DNA of 64,000 bases, from NCBI RefSeq assembly GCF_005280275.1, contig NZ_CP040021.1, positions 2,071,001 to 2,135,000 on the forward strand, given 5' to 3'. A program made the position numbers and the translations under genes. The stretch comes from Salinivibrio kushneri (GTDB taxonomy: Bacteria > Pseudomonadota > Gammaproteobacteria > Enterobacterales > Vibrionaceae). Numbering within the stretch: the stretch's first letter is position 1; each line of letters starts with the position of its first letter. Shown one piece after another: positions 17,619 through 27,878 of the stretch. Under the pieces are notes generated by a model. The model was not told the origin of the DNA, searched no databases, and was given only the letters and a program-made list of their open reading frames with translations.

Positions 17619-18071
17619 CTATGAAGAGAAGGGTGAGGGGCGTCGACGTGCGATAATCGCTGCCATTTCATCCATTTGCCGTTGTTCTTGATAGCGAGCA
17701 CGCTCTGCTTCCTCTCGTTCTCGTTTTTCTATCAGCCATTCTAATGATTGCCGGTGCTGGCGAGTTTGTTGCCATGTCTCACGGCATTGCGCTAAATGAT
17801 CTTTAAATTGATGCTCTGCATCTCTTTGTTTTGCAAGAGTTTCATCAAGCTGAACAATGAATTTATTTAAATGACCAAAAGCACTGGCCGATAGCCCTGA
17901 CTGACCACGATCAGACATCTGACGGCAATATTCGAGCCGGTACTGTTCGATTTGCTCCAACTGGCGATAGTAATCATCAAGTGATTGCTGAGCCGCGCTC
18001 ACACTGAGCTGGGCTTGCTTTTCATCTTCTTGGGCTTTTTCTAGTAAAAGTTGAAGCGCATGATCTGCCAT
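17619..18071 (-). CDS. fliJ: Flagellar export chaperone/stalk FliJ
   Basis: 150 aa, almost entirely helical, Gln/Glu/Arg-rich coiled coil without Pro in the core. This is the FliJ pattern of a two-helix antiparallel coiled coil that inserts in the FliI hexamer. Position after fliI (3 bp gap) is the family norm. Start ATG at 18071. Confidence 0.92.
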   Translation of the reverse strand: MADHALQLLLEKAQEDEKQAQLSVSAAQQSLDDYYRQLEQIEQYRLEYCRQMSDRGQSGLSASAFGHLNKFIVQLDETLAKQRDAEHQFKDHLAQCRETWQQTRQHRQSLEWLIEKREREEAERARYQEQRQMDEMAAIIARRRPSPFSS

Positions 18072-18074
18072 ACA

Positions 18075-19394
18075 TTAGCTCTGCAACGTTGAACGCAACA
18101 TGTTGACACACATGTCGAAAGGGACCACTTCTTTAATACCTTGCTGTAAATAGTTGTCTAGCTTAGGTTTTAAATTGAAAGCCTGATCAACCGCTGCGTC
18201 GCTACCCGGCTTATACGCGCCAATGGAGACCAAATCTTGGTTTTTTCGGCACACGGACAACACTTGCCGCACCGCTTTCGACATCAGAATTTGCTCATCG
18301 CTAGTAATATTGGGCATCACTCGACTGACCGAACGCTCAACATCAATCGCCGGGTAATGACCGCTATCCGCTAACTCGCGCGATAGCACAATGTGGCCAT
18401 CCAATATCGCACGCGCCGCATCGGCAATAGGGTCTTGTAAATCATCCCCCTCGGTCAGCACGGTAAAAAAGGCAGTGATCGACCCCTGCCCAACGGCACC
18501 GTTCCCCGCGCGCTCAACCAGTGAGGGTAAGCGCGCAAACACCGAGGGCGGATACCCTTTGGTCGCCGGTGGCTCGCCCACCGACAACGCAATTTCGCGC
18601 TGAGCCTGCGCAAACCGCGTTAACGAGTCCATCAATAAGAGAACATCAAGACCGAGGTCGCGGAAATATTCGGCAATGGTTAACGCCGTTTGGCAGCCTT
18701 TAAGCCTCACCAAGGGTGATGAGTCAGCTGGCGCAGCGACAACCACTGCCCGTGCACGGCCTTCTTCTCCGAGGATATCATCGATAAACTCTTTCACTTC
18801 TCGGCCACGCTCACCAATCAATCCGACGACCACCACTTGCGCAGTGGTACCGCGTGTCATCATCCCCAAGGTGACAGATTTACCCACCCCAGAGCCAGCA
18901 AACAAGCCGATGCGCTGGCCTTTCCCCACCGTCAATAGACCATTGATCGACTTGATGCCAACATCGAGCGGCTCACGGATCGGTTGCCGTGATAAGGGAT
19001 TGATCGGTATACCCTCTAGGCTTGCTTGCTTATCCGTATAGATATCGCCCTTACCATCCAGTGGATTGCCCATACCATCGATAACGCGCCCCAACAGCTC
19101 CATCCCCACCGAGAGTTGACTGCGTTCAGACAAGGGCGTGACTCTTGCCCCTGGCAACACACCTGAAACTTGCTCGTTAGGCATCAAGTACAAAAGCTCA
19201 TCGGCAAAGCCCACTACTTCAGCTTCAATGGTGCCATTAAGGGTTTCAACCGAGCACACAGACCCAATGGGCGCGCGACAGCCTATCGCTTCAAGTGTCA
19301 GCCCAACCATACGCACCAATTTTCCCGACGCCACTGGCTTGGGAGCTAAATTATCAAGCTGACATTGTTTTAACCGCTCAGCGAGTTGGCTCAT
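18075..19394 (-). CDS. fliI: Flagellum-specific ATPase FliI
   Basis: 439 aa. F1-beta-like ATPase with Walker A AGSGVGKS (166-173), [10 protein letters not shown] signature and Walker [12 protein letters not shown]. It drives unfolding and release of export substrates with FliH and FliJ. The ATG shares one base with the fliH TAA stop (TAATG). Confidence 0.97.
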   Translation of the reverse strand: MSQLAERLKQCQLDNLAPKPVASGKLVRMVGLTLEAIGCRAPIGSVCSVETLNGTIEAEVVGFADELLYLMPNEQVSGVLPGARVTPLSERSQLSVGMELLGRVIDGMGNPLDGKGDIYTDKQASLEGIPINPLSRQPIREPLDVGIKSINGLLTVGKGQRIGLFAGSGVGKSVTLGMMTRGTTAQVVVVGLIGERGREVKEFIDDILGEEGRARAVVVAAPADSSPLVRLKGCQTALTIAEYFRDLGLDVLLLMDSLTRFAQAQREIALSVGEPPATKGYPPSVFARLPSLVERAGNGAVGQGSITAFFTVLTEGDDLQDPIADAARAILDGHIVLSRELADSGHYPAIDVERSVSRVMPNITSDEQILMSKAVRQVLSVCRKNQDLVSIGAYKPGSDAAVDQAFNLKPKLDNYLQQGIKEVVPFDMCVNMLRSTLQS

Positions 19395-20356
19395 TATGAT
19401 TGCCCTGGATCCTCAGTCGATGTGGCTTCATCTTCAGACGTTGCCGCGGTGTCTTGCTCAACGGGGTCGTCACTCGCCGCCGCGCCCTCGGTGGTCGCCG
19501 GTTCGTTGGCATAGGCACCGGTATCAACAGGCTCTACCGTTGCGCCGTCTGATGGCGCGGATTGCCGGGGTTGATTCTGCCCTTGAAACTCTCTTAATAA
19601 CGCGTCCACGCGCTCAGCATAGCGATAGTCGACCACTGAATCTTTGGCTTTTACATGGACGTCTCCACGCGAGAGGGCCGGCTCGGATTGCAAGGTCCAG
19701 TCGCGAGCCGCGAGCATATTGTCATCATACGCGTCGGTGACAATGGCATAGTCATCTGGATGCAACGCCGCAGTAACCGGGTGATCGGCCACTGGCAAAG
19801 CGGCAATGGCGGCTCGTAAGGTGTGCAGAATCACTTGAGGATTCGTGTCTAGCTCCACACCTGTCAATGACTTGGTCAAGGTCTGGACCATCACCAACAG
19901 TTGTTGCTCGACATCCATCTCCAACTTTTCTAACGGATGACTTAACTGATTGAGTATACTATCGAGCTGCTGACAACGTGCTTCAATCAGCGCTTGCCCG
20001 TCAGCGACGCCTTGCTCAAATCCGGCCTTTTTTCCTTCTTCATGGCCTTTCTCATGCCCTTGCTCTAAACCGGCCTCAAGTCCCTCGGCATGCCCCAGCT
20101 GCTTGCCCTCTTCATACCCTTCGTCATAGCCCTGTTGGCGAATAGCGTCGAGGGCGTCAGCGGTTAAAGGTTCCGGGGCAGGCTCGTTTTCCTCCGGCTC
20201 CACCTCAACGTCTGGCTCCCAACTGGGATCGTAGTTAAGTGCGGTATCTTTGGGCAGGTTTTCGCCTTCGTTGTAAGGGGGCAATGCCCACCTATCAATG
20301 GTTTCCGCATCGGCCTCATCGGCGCGAATATAGCCACGGCGTTTTTCTAAACTCAT
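19394..20356 (-). CDS. fliH: Flagellar export ATPase regulator FliH
   Basis: 320 aa, longer than enteric FliH (about 235). The acidic N-terminal segment includes a GxxxG-type repeat run ([17 protein letters not shown] and onward, about residues 75-115), the FliH hallmark, then the C-terminal V-ATPase-E-like domain. A disordered Glu/Thr/Ser-rich tail of about 60 residues ends the protein. It holds FliI inactive and links it to FliN. Confidence 0.94.
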   Translation of the reverse strand: MSLEKRRGYIRADEADAETIDRWALPPYNEGENLPKDTALNYDPSWEPDVEVEPEENEPAPEPLTADALDAIRQQGYDEGYEEGKQLGHAEGLEAGLEQGHEKGHEEGKKAGFEQGVADGQALIEARCQQLDSILNQLSHPLEKLEMDVEQQLLVMVQTLTKSLTGVELDTNPQVILHTLRAAIAALPVADHPVTAALHPDDYAIVTDAYDDNMLAARDWTLQSEPALSRGDVHVKAKDSVVDYRYAERVDALLREFQGQNQPRQSAPSDGATVEPVDTGAYANEPATTEGAAASDDPVEQDTAATSEDEATSTEDPGQS

Positions 20357-20378
20357 CAGTGCCCCTTACAAATACGGC

Positions 20379-21434
20379 TTAGACGAACTCATCGCCGCCG
20401 CCTCCGGTAAGCATAATTTCACCGGCATCGGCAAGACGACGCGCAACCGATAAGATTTCTTTTTGCGCCCCTTCCACATCAGAGACCCGGATAGGGCCCA
20501 TAGCCTCGATATCGTCTTGCAACATCTCGGCCGCACGTTTGGACATATTGCGATAGATTTTCTCGCGCAAGTTATCTTCCGCGCCTTTAAGCGCTTTTTG
20601 CAACACTTCTTGTGGCACATCACGGAGTAAGGTCTGCACCCCGCGGTCATCCACATCAATCAAGTTATCAAACACGAACATCAAGTCTTGGATTTGTGAG
20701 GCCATCTCTTCGTCTTGATCGCGAATCGAGTCCATCAGTACCCCTTCGACACTGTTGTCCATGTAGTTCATGATTTCCGCTGCTGCTTTCAAGCCACCAA
20801 TTTTGGCCGCTTGTGCCCCCGCTTGGCCAGCAAATTGCTTTTCCATGATCTCGTTTAACTCGTGCAGTGCTGCCGGTTGCACCTCTTCTAAGTTGGCAAT
20901 CCGCATCATCAAGTCCAGTCGATCTCGCTCAACAAACTGTGACAAAATCTCGGCCGAGTGCTCGGGATCCAGATAAGATAAGACGATGGTTTGGATTTGC
21001 GGGTGCTCGTTGATAATAATGCTGGCGACTTGGCGCGGATCCATCCATTTCAGTGAATCCAAGCCTTTGGAGCCGCTGCCAAGCAATATTTGGTCCACCA
21101 AGTTATTCGCTTTGTCTTCACCCAAGGCAGCCACCAGGGCGTTGCGTACAAAGTCTTCACTCCCCATCCCGATAGAGGTGTATTTTTGGATCTCCTCTAA
21201 AAAGGCACGGTGGACGGCCGCCACTTTGTCCGAGTTAAGGTCGGTCATCGAGGTCATGGCCGCGCCCACCCGTTGAACCTGTTTCGGCTCAAGGTGGCGA
21301 ATGATACTCGCGGCATCTTGTTCACTTAAACTGAGTAGCAAAATGGCGGCTTTTTCGATCCCACTCAACGAGCTGATATCGAAGTTTGAGCCAGCTTGCT
21401 CATCACCGCCTGTGGTTGCGACTTCATTTGCCAT
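20379..21434 (-). CDS. fliG: C-ring rotor protein FliG
   Basis: 351 aa. N-terminal FliF-binding region (GIEKAAILLLSLSEQDAA), middle ARM domain with EHPQ motif, and the C-terminal torque domain with conserved charges (LMFVFDNLIDVDDRGVQ). It transmits stator force to the rotor. Start overlaps the fliF end by 11 bp, suggesting coupled translation of the ring partners. Confidence 0.97.
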   Translation of the reverse strand: MANEVATTGGDEQAGSNFDISSLSGIEKAAILLLSLSEQDAASIIRHLEPKQVQRVGAAMTSMTDLNSDKVAAVHRAFLEEIQKYTSIGMGSEDFVRNALVAALGEDKANNLVDQILLGSGSKGLDSLKWMDPRQVASIIINEHPQIQTIVLSYLDPEHSAEILSQFVERDRLDLMMRIANLEEVQPAALHELNEIMEKQFAGQAGAQAAKIGGLKAAAEIMNYMDNSVEGVLMDSIRDQDEEMASQIQDLMFVFDNLIDVDDRGVQTLLRDVPQEVLQKALKGAEDNLREKIYRNMSKRAAEMLQDDIEAMGPIRVSDVEGAQKEILSVARRLADAGEIMLTGGGGDEFV

Positions 21435-23199
21435 CTTCGGTTACCCAATTTTTCACCGCTTGTGCGGCCAAGTCTGGCTCATTGGCAACCAGCGCCCGCA
21501 CCGCTTTTAACAAGTCTTCATCTTTATGTAAGTTTGGCAGCTCAACATCCGACGCTGACATCGCAAAGTTGCTAGAACCGTCAAGCTCAGAGCCTATCAA
21601 GCCGACATCATCCCCATCAGGGGTAACTGGCAAGCCATCTGGGCCAAGGATTTCGCCATTGGGGCCCACGGTATTGCCATCTTCGTCGGTATTTGGATAA
21701 AGCAGCTTTTTCATCGCTGGACGCACCAAGACCACGATAATAACAATGATCACCAAGGCCGCCGCTAACCAACGAACCCAGTCATTAAAGTTGGGATGAT
21801 CCCAAATCGGCACATCTTGCTCTGCCGCTTGCTCTGGCTCAACAAAGGGAACGGCGATCACTTCGAGCACATCACCACGCTGCTCACTAAAGCCGACCCC
21901 GCCCATTAAAAGACGGCGGATTTTGGCCAGTTCATCATCTGACAAAGGCTGCTTAACCGTATCCCCGGTTTCAGGATCGACACTTTGTTTAAAATTCACC
22001 GCCACAGAGACGGTTTGTCTATCGATGACGCCTGACTGCGCGCGTCGGTGACGAATGGTGGTATCGAGTTCAAAGTTACGTGTCGATTCACGGCTCACTG
22101 ATCCGGTACCGCCTGCACCATTTTTAAGATCCCTGACGTCTTCCGGAATGGAGGCATCGGCCGGCGGTTGGTTGCTTAAGGCTCCTGGAATACCCGCGAC
22201 ACGATCCGAGCCATTATAGTCTTCGCGCGTGTATTCGCTGCGTGTTGCTGGTGTGTTGGGATTAAACTGGCGCTGCGTTTCTTCCAGTGAGCTAAAATCT
22301 AATGCCACGTCGACTTGTGAGGTATAGTTGCCCAGCCCTAGTACGGGGATCAGTATTGAGTCGATTTTTTCGCGCAATTGGCGCTCTTGTTTACGCTCCA
22401 ATTCGTACTCTTTGCGCCGCGCCGCTGAGGCTGGATCTTCACTGCCTGAGTTTAGCAAGCGACCATGCTGATCGGTGACGGTGACGCGCGTGGGTTTTAG
22501 CGACGGGACGGCAGAGGCGACCATATCAACAATTGAGTCCACTTCCTCTTGACCTAGGGTATTTGTGCCTCCCAAGGTTAAGAATACCGTGGCTGATGCC
22601 TCTTGGTTGTGGCGTACAAAGACGCTCTGTTTGGGCATCGCTAACAAGACACGGGCGTTTCTCACTTGCCGCACTTCTTCAATCGCGGCGGCTAGCTGTC
22701 GCTCACGACTGAGTTTTAATCGCTCTTGCTCGAGTTTTTGTGAGACGCCAAAGCCCATGTCATTAAGCAAGATCTCATCGCCCTCGGCCGTGCTGGTATT
22801 CAGCCCCACCCGCGTTAAACCGAGGCGAATGGAGGAGTAATCGCTTGAAGGGACGCGGATGGTATTCCCATCCAATTGGTATTCAACTTTGTTCTGGTCA
22901 AGGTGATCCAAAACAGGGATAAGTTCTTCTGTTTCGTACGTACCCAGTGGCCGCATTTCGGGTTCCTGCACCCAAAAAAACAGCATCATGATCAGCGCGA
23001 CACAAATCGCAACCGCTAACACTAAGATCAACTGGCGCACCATGTCGAGATCGCCAAATATCGAGTTTGACGATGCTGACTGTTCTGATGCGTCCGGATC
23101 TTGCGTGCTTTGCTCTGCGTCTAATGCCGCATCGGTTGATGGCAATGCTGCTGCGCCATCTGAAACCGCCAGATCGGTGTTTTGGTTCTCTTCAGCCAC
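21424..23199 (-). CDS. fliF: MS-ring protein FliF
   Basis: 591 aa. Two membrane spans (about 57-78 and 460-482) flank a periplasmic part with ring-building motifs. The cytoplasmic C-terminus ends with the FliG-binding helix (VRALVANEPDLAAQAVKNWV). FlhF places FliF at the pole as the first assembly step. Lies 15 bp after fliE. Confidence 0.97.
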   Translation of the reverse strand: MAEENQNTDLAVSDGAAALPSTDAALDAEQSTQDPDASEQSASSNSIFGDLDMVRQLILVLAVAICVALIMMLFFWVQEPEMRPLGTYETEELIPVLDHLDQNKVEYQLDGNTIRVPSSDYSSIRLGLTRVGLNTSTAEGDEILLNDMGFGVSQKLEQERLKLSRERQLAAAIEEVRQVRNARVLLAMPKQSVFVRHNQEASATVFLTLGGTNTLGQEEVDSIVDMVASAVPSLKPTRVTVTDQHGRLLNSGSEDPASAARRKEYELERKQERQLREKIDSILIPVLGLGNYTSQVDVALDFSSLEETQRQFNPNTPATRSEYTREDYNGSDRVAGIPGALSNQPPADASIPEDVRDLKNGAGGTGSVSRESTRNFELDTTIRHRRAQSGVIDRQTVSVAVNFKQSVDPETGDTVKQPLSDDELAKIRRLLMGGVGFSEQRGDVLEVIAVPFVEPEQAAEQDVPIWDHPNFNDWVRWLAAALVIIVIIVVLVRPAMKKLLYPNTDEDGNTVGPNGEILGPDGLPVTPDGDDVGLIGSELDGSSNFAMSASDVELPNLHKDEDLLKAVRALVANEPDLAAQAVKNWVTEDGK

Positions 23200-23214
23200 T
23201 GATTAATTCCTACA

Positions 23215-23526
23215 TTAAACAGGCATATTCATAAGTTCTTTATACGCCTCAACTAACTTGTTGCGCGTTTGCACGGTGGCATCAAACGCCACACTCGACT
23301 TGTTTCGAGCAATCATCACATCCGATAAGCTTACGTTACGGTCACCTTCATCGAACCGCGTGGCAAGCTCGCCCGAGGTCTTTTGCAATCCATTTACATG
23401 ATTAATCGCACTGGCAAGCATATCGCCAAATTCTTGGCTGACTTGTTGACCGGTTGCAGGCTGAGAGACATTCTTCGCCGCTGCCGCCATGGCTTGCATC
23501 TCTTGCGTCAAGGCATTCGCTTTCAT
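23215..23526 (-). CDS. fliE: Rod-MS ring adapter FliE
   Basis: 103 aa from the ATG at 23526, chosen because AGGAAGGA lies 6-13 bases upstream; an in-frame codon 21 bp earlier lacks such a site. Helical protein with the C-terminal LSDVMIARNKSSVAFDATVQTRNKLVEAY pattern (shown as key residues) typical of FliE. First gene of the fliEFGHIJ unit, with a sigma-54 site 66 bp upstream. Confidence 0.94.
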   Translation of the reverse strand: MKANALTQEMQAMAAAAKNVSQPATGQQVSQEFGDMLASAINHVNGLQKTSGELATRFDEGDRNVSLSDVMIARNKSSVAFDATVQTRNKLVEAYKELMNMPV

Positions 23527-23559
23527 CGTCGATCCTTCCTGTGTCAATATTTTGTCAAT

Positions 23560-23581
23560 TCAGTCAGATTACTATCAGTCA
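23560..23581. repeat. Direct repeats in the fliE leader
   Basis: TCAGTCA occurs at 23560-23566 and 23575-23581, 15 bp apart, between the fliE sigma-54 promoter and the start codon. Possible binding sites for a downstream-acting activator. Confidence 0.45.
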
Positions 23582-23591
23582 TCTTACTATG

Positions 23592-23607
23592 TGCAACTTT
23601 GAGACCA
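23592..23607 (-). promoter_or_regulatory. Sigma-54 promoter for fliEFGHIJ
   Basis: Minus strand TGGTCTCAAAGTTGCA, with GG and GC separated by 10 bases, 66 bp upstream of the fliE ATG. In V. cholerae the fliE unit is sigma-54 dependent, which agrees. Confidence 0.83.
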
Positions 23608-23636
23608 CTTTCGCAAAAGCTGACGACGCTGGATCA

Positions 23637-25046
23637 TTACTGAGGAATATCAATCCCGGCATCACGCATTTTGGCCAGCTTATAGCGCAGTGTCCTGGGG
23701 CTGATCCCTAAGCGCTCGGCGACATCTTTGCGCCGCCCCTCACACGCACGGATGGTATCGAGTATGATAGAAAACTCTTGGTCGCGTAATTCGTTGCCCA
23801 AGCCTGCCCCGTTTGGTGAAGGCTCCATCGTTTCTTGGACAGGCTCGGTCGGTAGCGTCGCAGCGGCTGCGTGCGATTGACTATCCATCACCTTGCTTTG
23901 TAAGCCAGACGCATCTTGCCAGTCTTGCCCCTCGAGTAAAATATCTGTTGCTTGAATATGAGATTGGGTGGCCAGTATCAAAGCACGCTGCATGACGTTA
24001 TCAAGCTCCCGCACATTGCCAGGCCAGGTGTAATTCAACAACTTTTGCTCAGCGTTAGGCTGTATGCTGGGACAAGGCAAACCTTGTTTTTGACAATGCC
24101 GAGATAATAAATAATTTGCCAGCGGGATAATGTCACCTGGGCGTTCATATAACGCGGGCCACGTGATGGGAAACACATTCAGACGGTAATATAAGTCTTC
24201 ACGAAAGTGTCCTTGCGCCACATAGTCTTTTAGATCGCGGTTACTGGTGGCAAGCACCCGCAAGTCAAGCTGAATACTTTTGCGCCCCCCGAGGCGTTCC
24301 ACCTCTCGCTCTTGCAATACGCGGAGCAGCTTGGCTTGCAGCCCCAAATCCATCTCACTGATTTCATCCAATAAGATAGTGCCACCTTGGGCTTGCTCAA
24401 ATTTTCCCGGACACGCTTGCACCGCACCGGTAAACGCCCCTTTCTCATAGCCGAAAAGGGTGGCTTCCAGCATGTTTTCGGGAATCGCGGCACAGTTAAT
24501 CGCGACAAAGGGGGCATTCGCGCGCGCAGAGTGGTCATGAATATAGCGCGCCATCACTTCTTTACCCGACCCTGACGGCCCAAGGATCATCACATTGGCG
24601 TCAGTATTGGCGACTTTATCGGCCAAGGCTAACAAGGCGACACTTTTCGGATCTTCTGCAATCGCATCCGAGTCATCGTTTTTAACCGGTGCATAGCGAC
24701 TGACCATATTGAGGAGCACTTCTGGCGCAAAAGGTTTGGCCATGTAATCAATGGCCCCCTCTTTCATGGCGGCCACCGCATCCTCGATGTTGGCATAAGC
24801 GGTCATGAGCAACACAGGTAAATTTGGCGTATGCGTTTTGATTGATCGCAAAAGCGCCAAGCCATCCATCCCCGCCATCTGTACATCTGAAACAACAATA
24901 TCAATTGGCTTGGCTTTTAATGTCACGAGCGCTTGCTCTGCACTGTCCGCTTCGCGCCAATGGTATCCCGCTAAGGCTAAGGTATCGACCAGCGCCTCGC
25001 GCAAACCTTCATCATCTTCAACGATTAGCACTGTGGTTTGGCTCAT
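23637..25046 (-). CDS. flrC: Sigma-54 flagellar response regulator FlrC
   Basis: 469 aa. Receiver domain with phospho-acceptor D54 in VVSDVQMAG; AAA+ domain with Walker A GPSGSGKE (156-163) and sigma-54 contact loop GAFTGA (203-208); Fis-type helix-turn-helix at the C-terminus (RRKDVAERLGISPRTLRYKL). Phosphorylated by FlrB, it activates hook-basal-body and flagellin promoters with sigma-54. Its ATG overlaps the flrB stop by 4 bp. Confidence 0.97.
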   Translation of the reverse strand: MSQTTVLIVEDDEGLREALVDTLALAGYHWREADSAEQALVTLKAKPIDIVVSDVQMAGMDGLALLRSIKTHTPNLPVLLMTAYANIEDAVAAMKEGAIDYMAKPFAPEVLLNMVSRYAPVKNDDSDAIAEDPKSVALLALADKVANTDANVMILGPSGSGKEVMARYIHDHSARANAPFVAINCAAIPENMLEATLFGYEKGAFTGAVQACPGKFEQAQGGTILLDEISEMDLGLQAKLLRVLQEREVERLGGRKSIQLDLRVLATSNRDLKDYVAQGHFREDLYYRLNVFPITWPALYERPGDIIPLANYLLSRHCQKQGLPCPSIQPNAEQKLLNYTWPGNVRELDNVMQRALILATQSHIQATDILLEGQDWQDASGLQSKVMDSQSHAAAATLPTEPVQETMEPSPNGAGLGNELRDQEFSIILDTIRACEGRRKDVAERLGISPRTLRYKLAKMRDAGIDIPQ

Positions 25047-26092
25047 TGTGTTTCTCCTACGCTCTTACCCTGCTCTGCCGCTCCCCCCTTGGCAAGCGGC
25101 AAACACAATGTAAAACAGGCCCCTTTTTCAGGTTCCGATTGTAAGGTGAGTTTACCCTCATGGGCATGACACACCATTTGCACAACGGCGAGGCCAAGAC
25201 CTGTACCTTGCTGTCGTGTGGTAAAAAAAGGCTCTAAAACTTTCGCTTGCAGCTCAGGCGCAATACCTGGACCACTATCGGCTACAGACAGTAATAAACT
25301 ATCGCCTTGTTGGCGCGAATCAACCACCACTTGGCAGCCCTTGCCCGCGACTTGAACAGCATTGACAACCAAGTTACTCAGCGCGCTGGCCAATGCATTG
25401 GGGTTACCGAGCAAGGGGAGGCTTTCGTCATCGCTGTTGATGGCAAAATCAACATCGTGGCCTTGAATCACCGCATCCACCATGGGCTCAAATTCATTAA
25501 ACAACTGCTCAACGGTAAACACTTTCACCACTTTGTTGTCGCCACCTTTAGCAAACAACAACATATCGTTCACTTGCTTTTCTAAGTCATGTAGCCGGTC
25601 TAACAGTTTGAATTGAAACCGCTGCCGTGTCGCATCATTGAGGTTGGGCGCGCCAAGGTTCGACGCATATAAAATCGCGCTAGATAGCGGCGTGCGCACT
25701 TGGTGAGCCAGCGACGCCACCATTTTCCCCAACGACGACAAACGTTGCAGATCACTCACGCGCGACTGCAATAAGCGGGTTTCTGTCATGTCGGTGATCA
25801 AGATAAGTTGCCCTGAGTCGGACGCTGAAATGGCCAGCTTCACCCGACGACCATCTTTGAGGGAGACCTCGTGTCCATCATCGTCTCGCGGCGAGAAAGC
25901 GCGTTGAATCACATCAAACCAACGCTGCTGAGTGAGCGGTTCCCCAAGGAGGCGATGCGCCTCTGGATTGGCTTCAGCGACACGGCCATTAGCATCAAGC
26001 AAGATAACGCCTGCTGGCATCACATCGAGAACTTGCTTATACCGAGTGACTTGTTGATCCACTGATCCCAGTGGCGAAGATTGGGTTTCCAT
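25043..26092 (-). CDS. flrB: Flagellar sensor histidine kinase FlrB
   Basis: 349 aa, no membrane segments, so cytoplasmic. N-terminal PAS-like domain (about 15-110), HisKA with phospho-acceptor H130 in SLAHQVRTPL, and HATPase with an N-box-like NLVVNAVQVA and G-boxes DSGPGI and GTGLGLAV. Phosphorylates FlrC. First gene of the flrBC pair, with its own sigma-54 promoter. Confidence 0.96.
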   Translation of the reverse strand: METQSSPLGSVDQQVTRYKQVLDVMPAGVILLDANGRVAEANPEAHRLLGEPLTQQRWFDVIQRAFSPRDDDGHEVSLKDGRRVKLAISASDSGQLILITDMTETRLLQSRVSDLQRLSSLGKMVASLAHQVRTPLSSAILYASNLGAPNLNDATRQRFQFKLLDRLHDLEKQVNDMLLFAKGGDNKVVKVFTVEQLFNEFEPMVDAVIQGHDVDFAINSDDESLPLLGNPNALASALSNLVVNAVQVAGKGCQVVVDSRQQGDSLLLSVADSGPGIAPELQAKVLEPFFTTRQQGTGLGLAVVQMVCHAHEGKLTLQSEPEKGACFTLCLPLAKGGAAEQGKSVGETQ

Positions 26093-26131
26093 TTAGGCAA
26101 CACACATTTCGATCAAGGTTTTACTCACTTA

Positions 26132-26147
26132 AGCAGAGATTATGCCA
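26132..26147 (-). promoter_or_regulatory. Sigma-54 promoter for flrBC
   Basis: Minus strand TGGCATAATCTCTGCT, GG-N10-GC, 40 bp upstream of the flrB ATG and downstream of the flrA terminator. In V. cholerae flrBC is activated by FlrA with sigma-54. Confidence 0.85.
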
Positions 26148-26181
26148 CAAAAATCACTAATTTTATCAGATAGTTGAAGAC

Positions 26182-26217
26182 AAAAAAGCGAAGTCATTTT
26201 TTTGACTCCGCTTTTTG
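26182..26217 (-). terminator. Rho-independent terminator after flrA
   Basis: Inverted repeat AAAGCG-A-AGTCA / TGACT-C-CGCTTT with A- and T-runs on both sides, 14 bp after the flrA stop. It isolates flrA from flrBC and could work in both directions. Confidence 0.88.
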
Positions 26218-26230
26218 ACGCCTCGTCGTT

Positions 26231-27715
26231 CTAGATTAATTCTTCCTTGTTCAATCCGTACTTTCGCATCTTTTCTACCAGTGTCGTTCGCCGCATACTC
26301 AGCATGTCAGCCGCCCGAGCAACCACACCAGACTGCGCCTCTAGCGCTTGCTTTATCAAATCAATCTCAACCTCGGCGAGGGTTTCTTTCAAATTCACGC
26401 CCTCAGGCGGCAAGCTTGTGAAGCCGGGACTATCCGCAAAGCCAGGCATATCCTCCTCGAAAGCGGGCTCATCCGGCTCATGAAACATCGCGGTAAGCGC
26501 ATCGCGTTCGGCCATCTCGGTATCTTCAACCGAATAGGCCTCAGGCTGAAATTCAGGAATATCACTGTAGCGATATTTGGCAGGCAAATGATTCACATCG
26601 ACCATTTGCCCTGGGTACAAGATAACCAAACGCTCAATCAGATTCGCCAGCTCGCGAACATTGCCTGGCCACTCATGCTCCATCAGCGAATTAATCGCAC
26701 GAGGGGAAATATGGATCCGACCATTACCTTCCACATCAAGGCGAGACATTAGCTCATGAATCAATAGCGGGATATCATCAATTCGCTCGCGCAGCGCTGG
26801 CATTTCGATCGGAAAAACATTGAGCCGATAATACAAATCTTCTCGAAACTCACCGTCTTTGATCATGGTTTCTAGCGTACGGTGGGTCGCGGCAACGACG
26901 CGAACATTGGCGCGAATGCTTTTGTTGCCTCCTACGCGCTCAAACGTGCGTTCTTGCAACACACGTAACAATTTAACTTGCATCGGCATCGGCATGTCGC
27001 CGATCTCATCCAAAAATAATGTTCCGCCTTCCGCCAGCTCGAAGCGCCCTTTACGCGCTGAAATCGCCCCCGTGAAGGCACCTTTCTCGTGACCGAAGAG
27101 TTCGCTTTCTAGCAACTCGCCTGGAATTGCTCCGCAATTGACGGGGACAAAGGGGCCAGACGCGCGTGATGAGGCATGGTGAATATGACGCGCCACCACT
27201 TCTTTTCCGGTACCAGATTCACCGAGGATCAAAACACTGGCTTCGGTAGACGCGACCTGCTCAATGAGATGACGAACCTGTTCGATAGCATCGCTTTTAC
27301 CCACCATGTTATGAAAGGCGGTATTATCACCAGACAACTGTGGAATACTGAAAGCCTGTTTACCGGCAAATTCGCGACAGTGATGGAGTGCATCGAATAA
27401 TTGCGGATAGTTCAAAGGTAGCCCAAGTTCACCCACATAGTTGGGTAACCCTGAAAGCTCACGATCGTGGCGTCGAATCGCAATCACAGGCACGTGATGA
27501 TAGGTCGCAAGCTGCTCAAGTACTTTTTCAAGTAACGGTGTCGAGCGGACGTGGCCAAGAAAACATGCGCCCCAGTTTTGCTCCCAAAGTGCATCACTGA
27601 CATCCGCGGTCGAGTGAAGCGCGTAACGCTCGCCGATAAAGTCGAGTATCACGCCGAGATCGTGACGAAACTGGTCATCGTCATCGATAACGAGGATCTT
27701 TGCTAAATCTTGCAT
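26231..27715 (-). CDS. flrA: Master flagellar activator FlrA (FleQ family)
   Basis: 494 aa from the ATG at 27715. A FleQ-type N-terminal domain (1-120, receiver-like) precedes AAA+ with Walker A GESGTGKE (165-172) and GAFTGA (212-217). The C-terminal Fis helix-turn-helix contains [20 protein letters not shown]. It starts the sigma-54 cascade by activating flrBC, fliE and flhA-type promoters. It stands alone between fliS and flrBC. No strong Shine-Dalgarno is visible at this start; the choice follows family N-termini. Confidence 0.95.
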   Translation of the reverse strand: MQDLAKILVIDDDDQFRHDLGVILDFIGERYALHSTADVSDALWEQNWGACFLGHVRSTPLLEKVLEQLATYHHVPVIAIRRHDRELSGLPNYVGELGLPLNYPQLFDALHHCREFAGKQAFSIPQLSGDNTAFHNMVGKSDAIEQVRHLIEQVASTEASVLILGESGTGKEVVARHIHHASSRASGPFVPVNCGAIPGELLESELFGHEKGAFTGAISARKGRFELAEGGTLFLDEIGDMPMPMQVKLLRVLQERTFERVGGNKSIRANVRVVAATHRTLETMIKDGEFREDLYYRLNVFPIEMPALRERIDDIPLLIHELMSRLDVEGNGRIHISPRAINSLMEHEWPGNVRELANLIERLVILYPGQMVDVNHLPAKYRYSDIPEFQPEAYSVEDTEMAERDALTAMFHEPDEPAFEEDMPGFADSPGFTSLPPEGVNLKETLAEVEIDLIKQALEAQSGVVARAADMLSMRRTTLVEKMRKYGLNKEELI

Positions 27716-27824
27716 GTGTGAGATACGTCTGCCCTGATAACTTTTTATAATCGTGTCGCTTTTCAGCAACAACAATCTCAATTTTAATCAAGACATTGTA
27801 ATAGAGAACGCGCATAAGGCAACC

Positions 27825-27849
27825 GGAGACACAGTAAACCTGTGACTCC
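27825..27849 (-). terminator. Hairpin after fliS, possible terminator
   Basis: GGAG-A-CACAG / CTGTG-A-CTCC stem with 5-base loop, 30-54 bp after the fliS stop. The following sequence on the minus strand lacks a clear U-run, so termination is tentative. Confidence 0.4.
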
Positions 27850-27878
27850 AGTGCCATGTCAGTGGTTTGATAGGCAGT

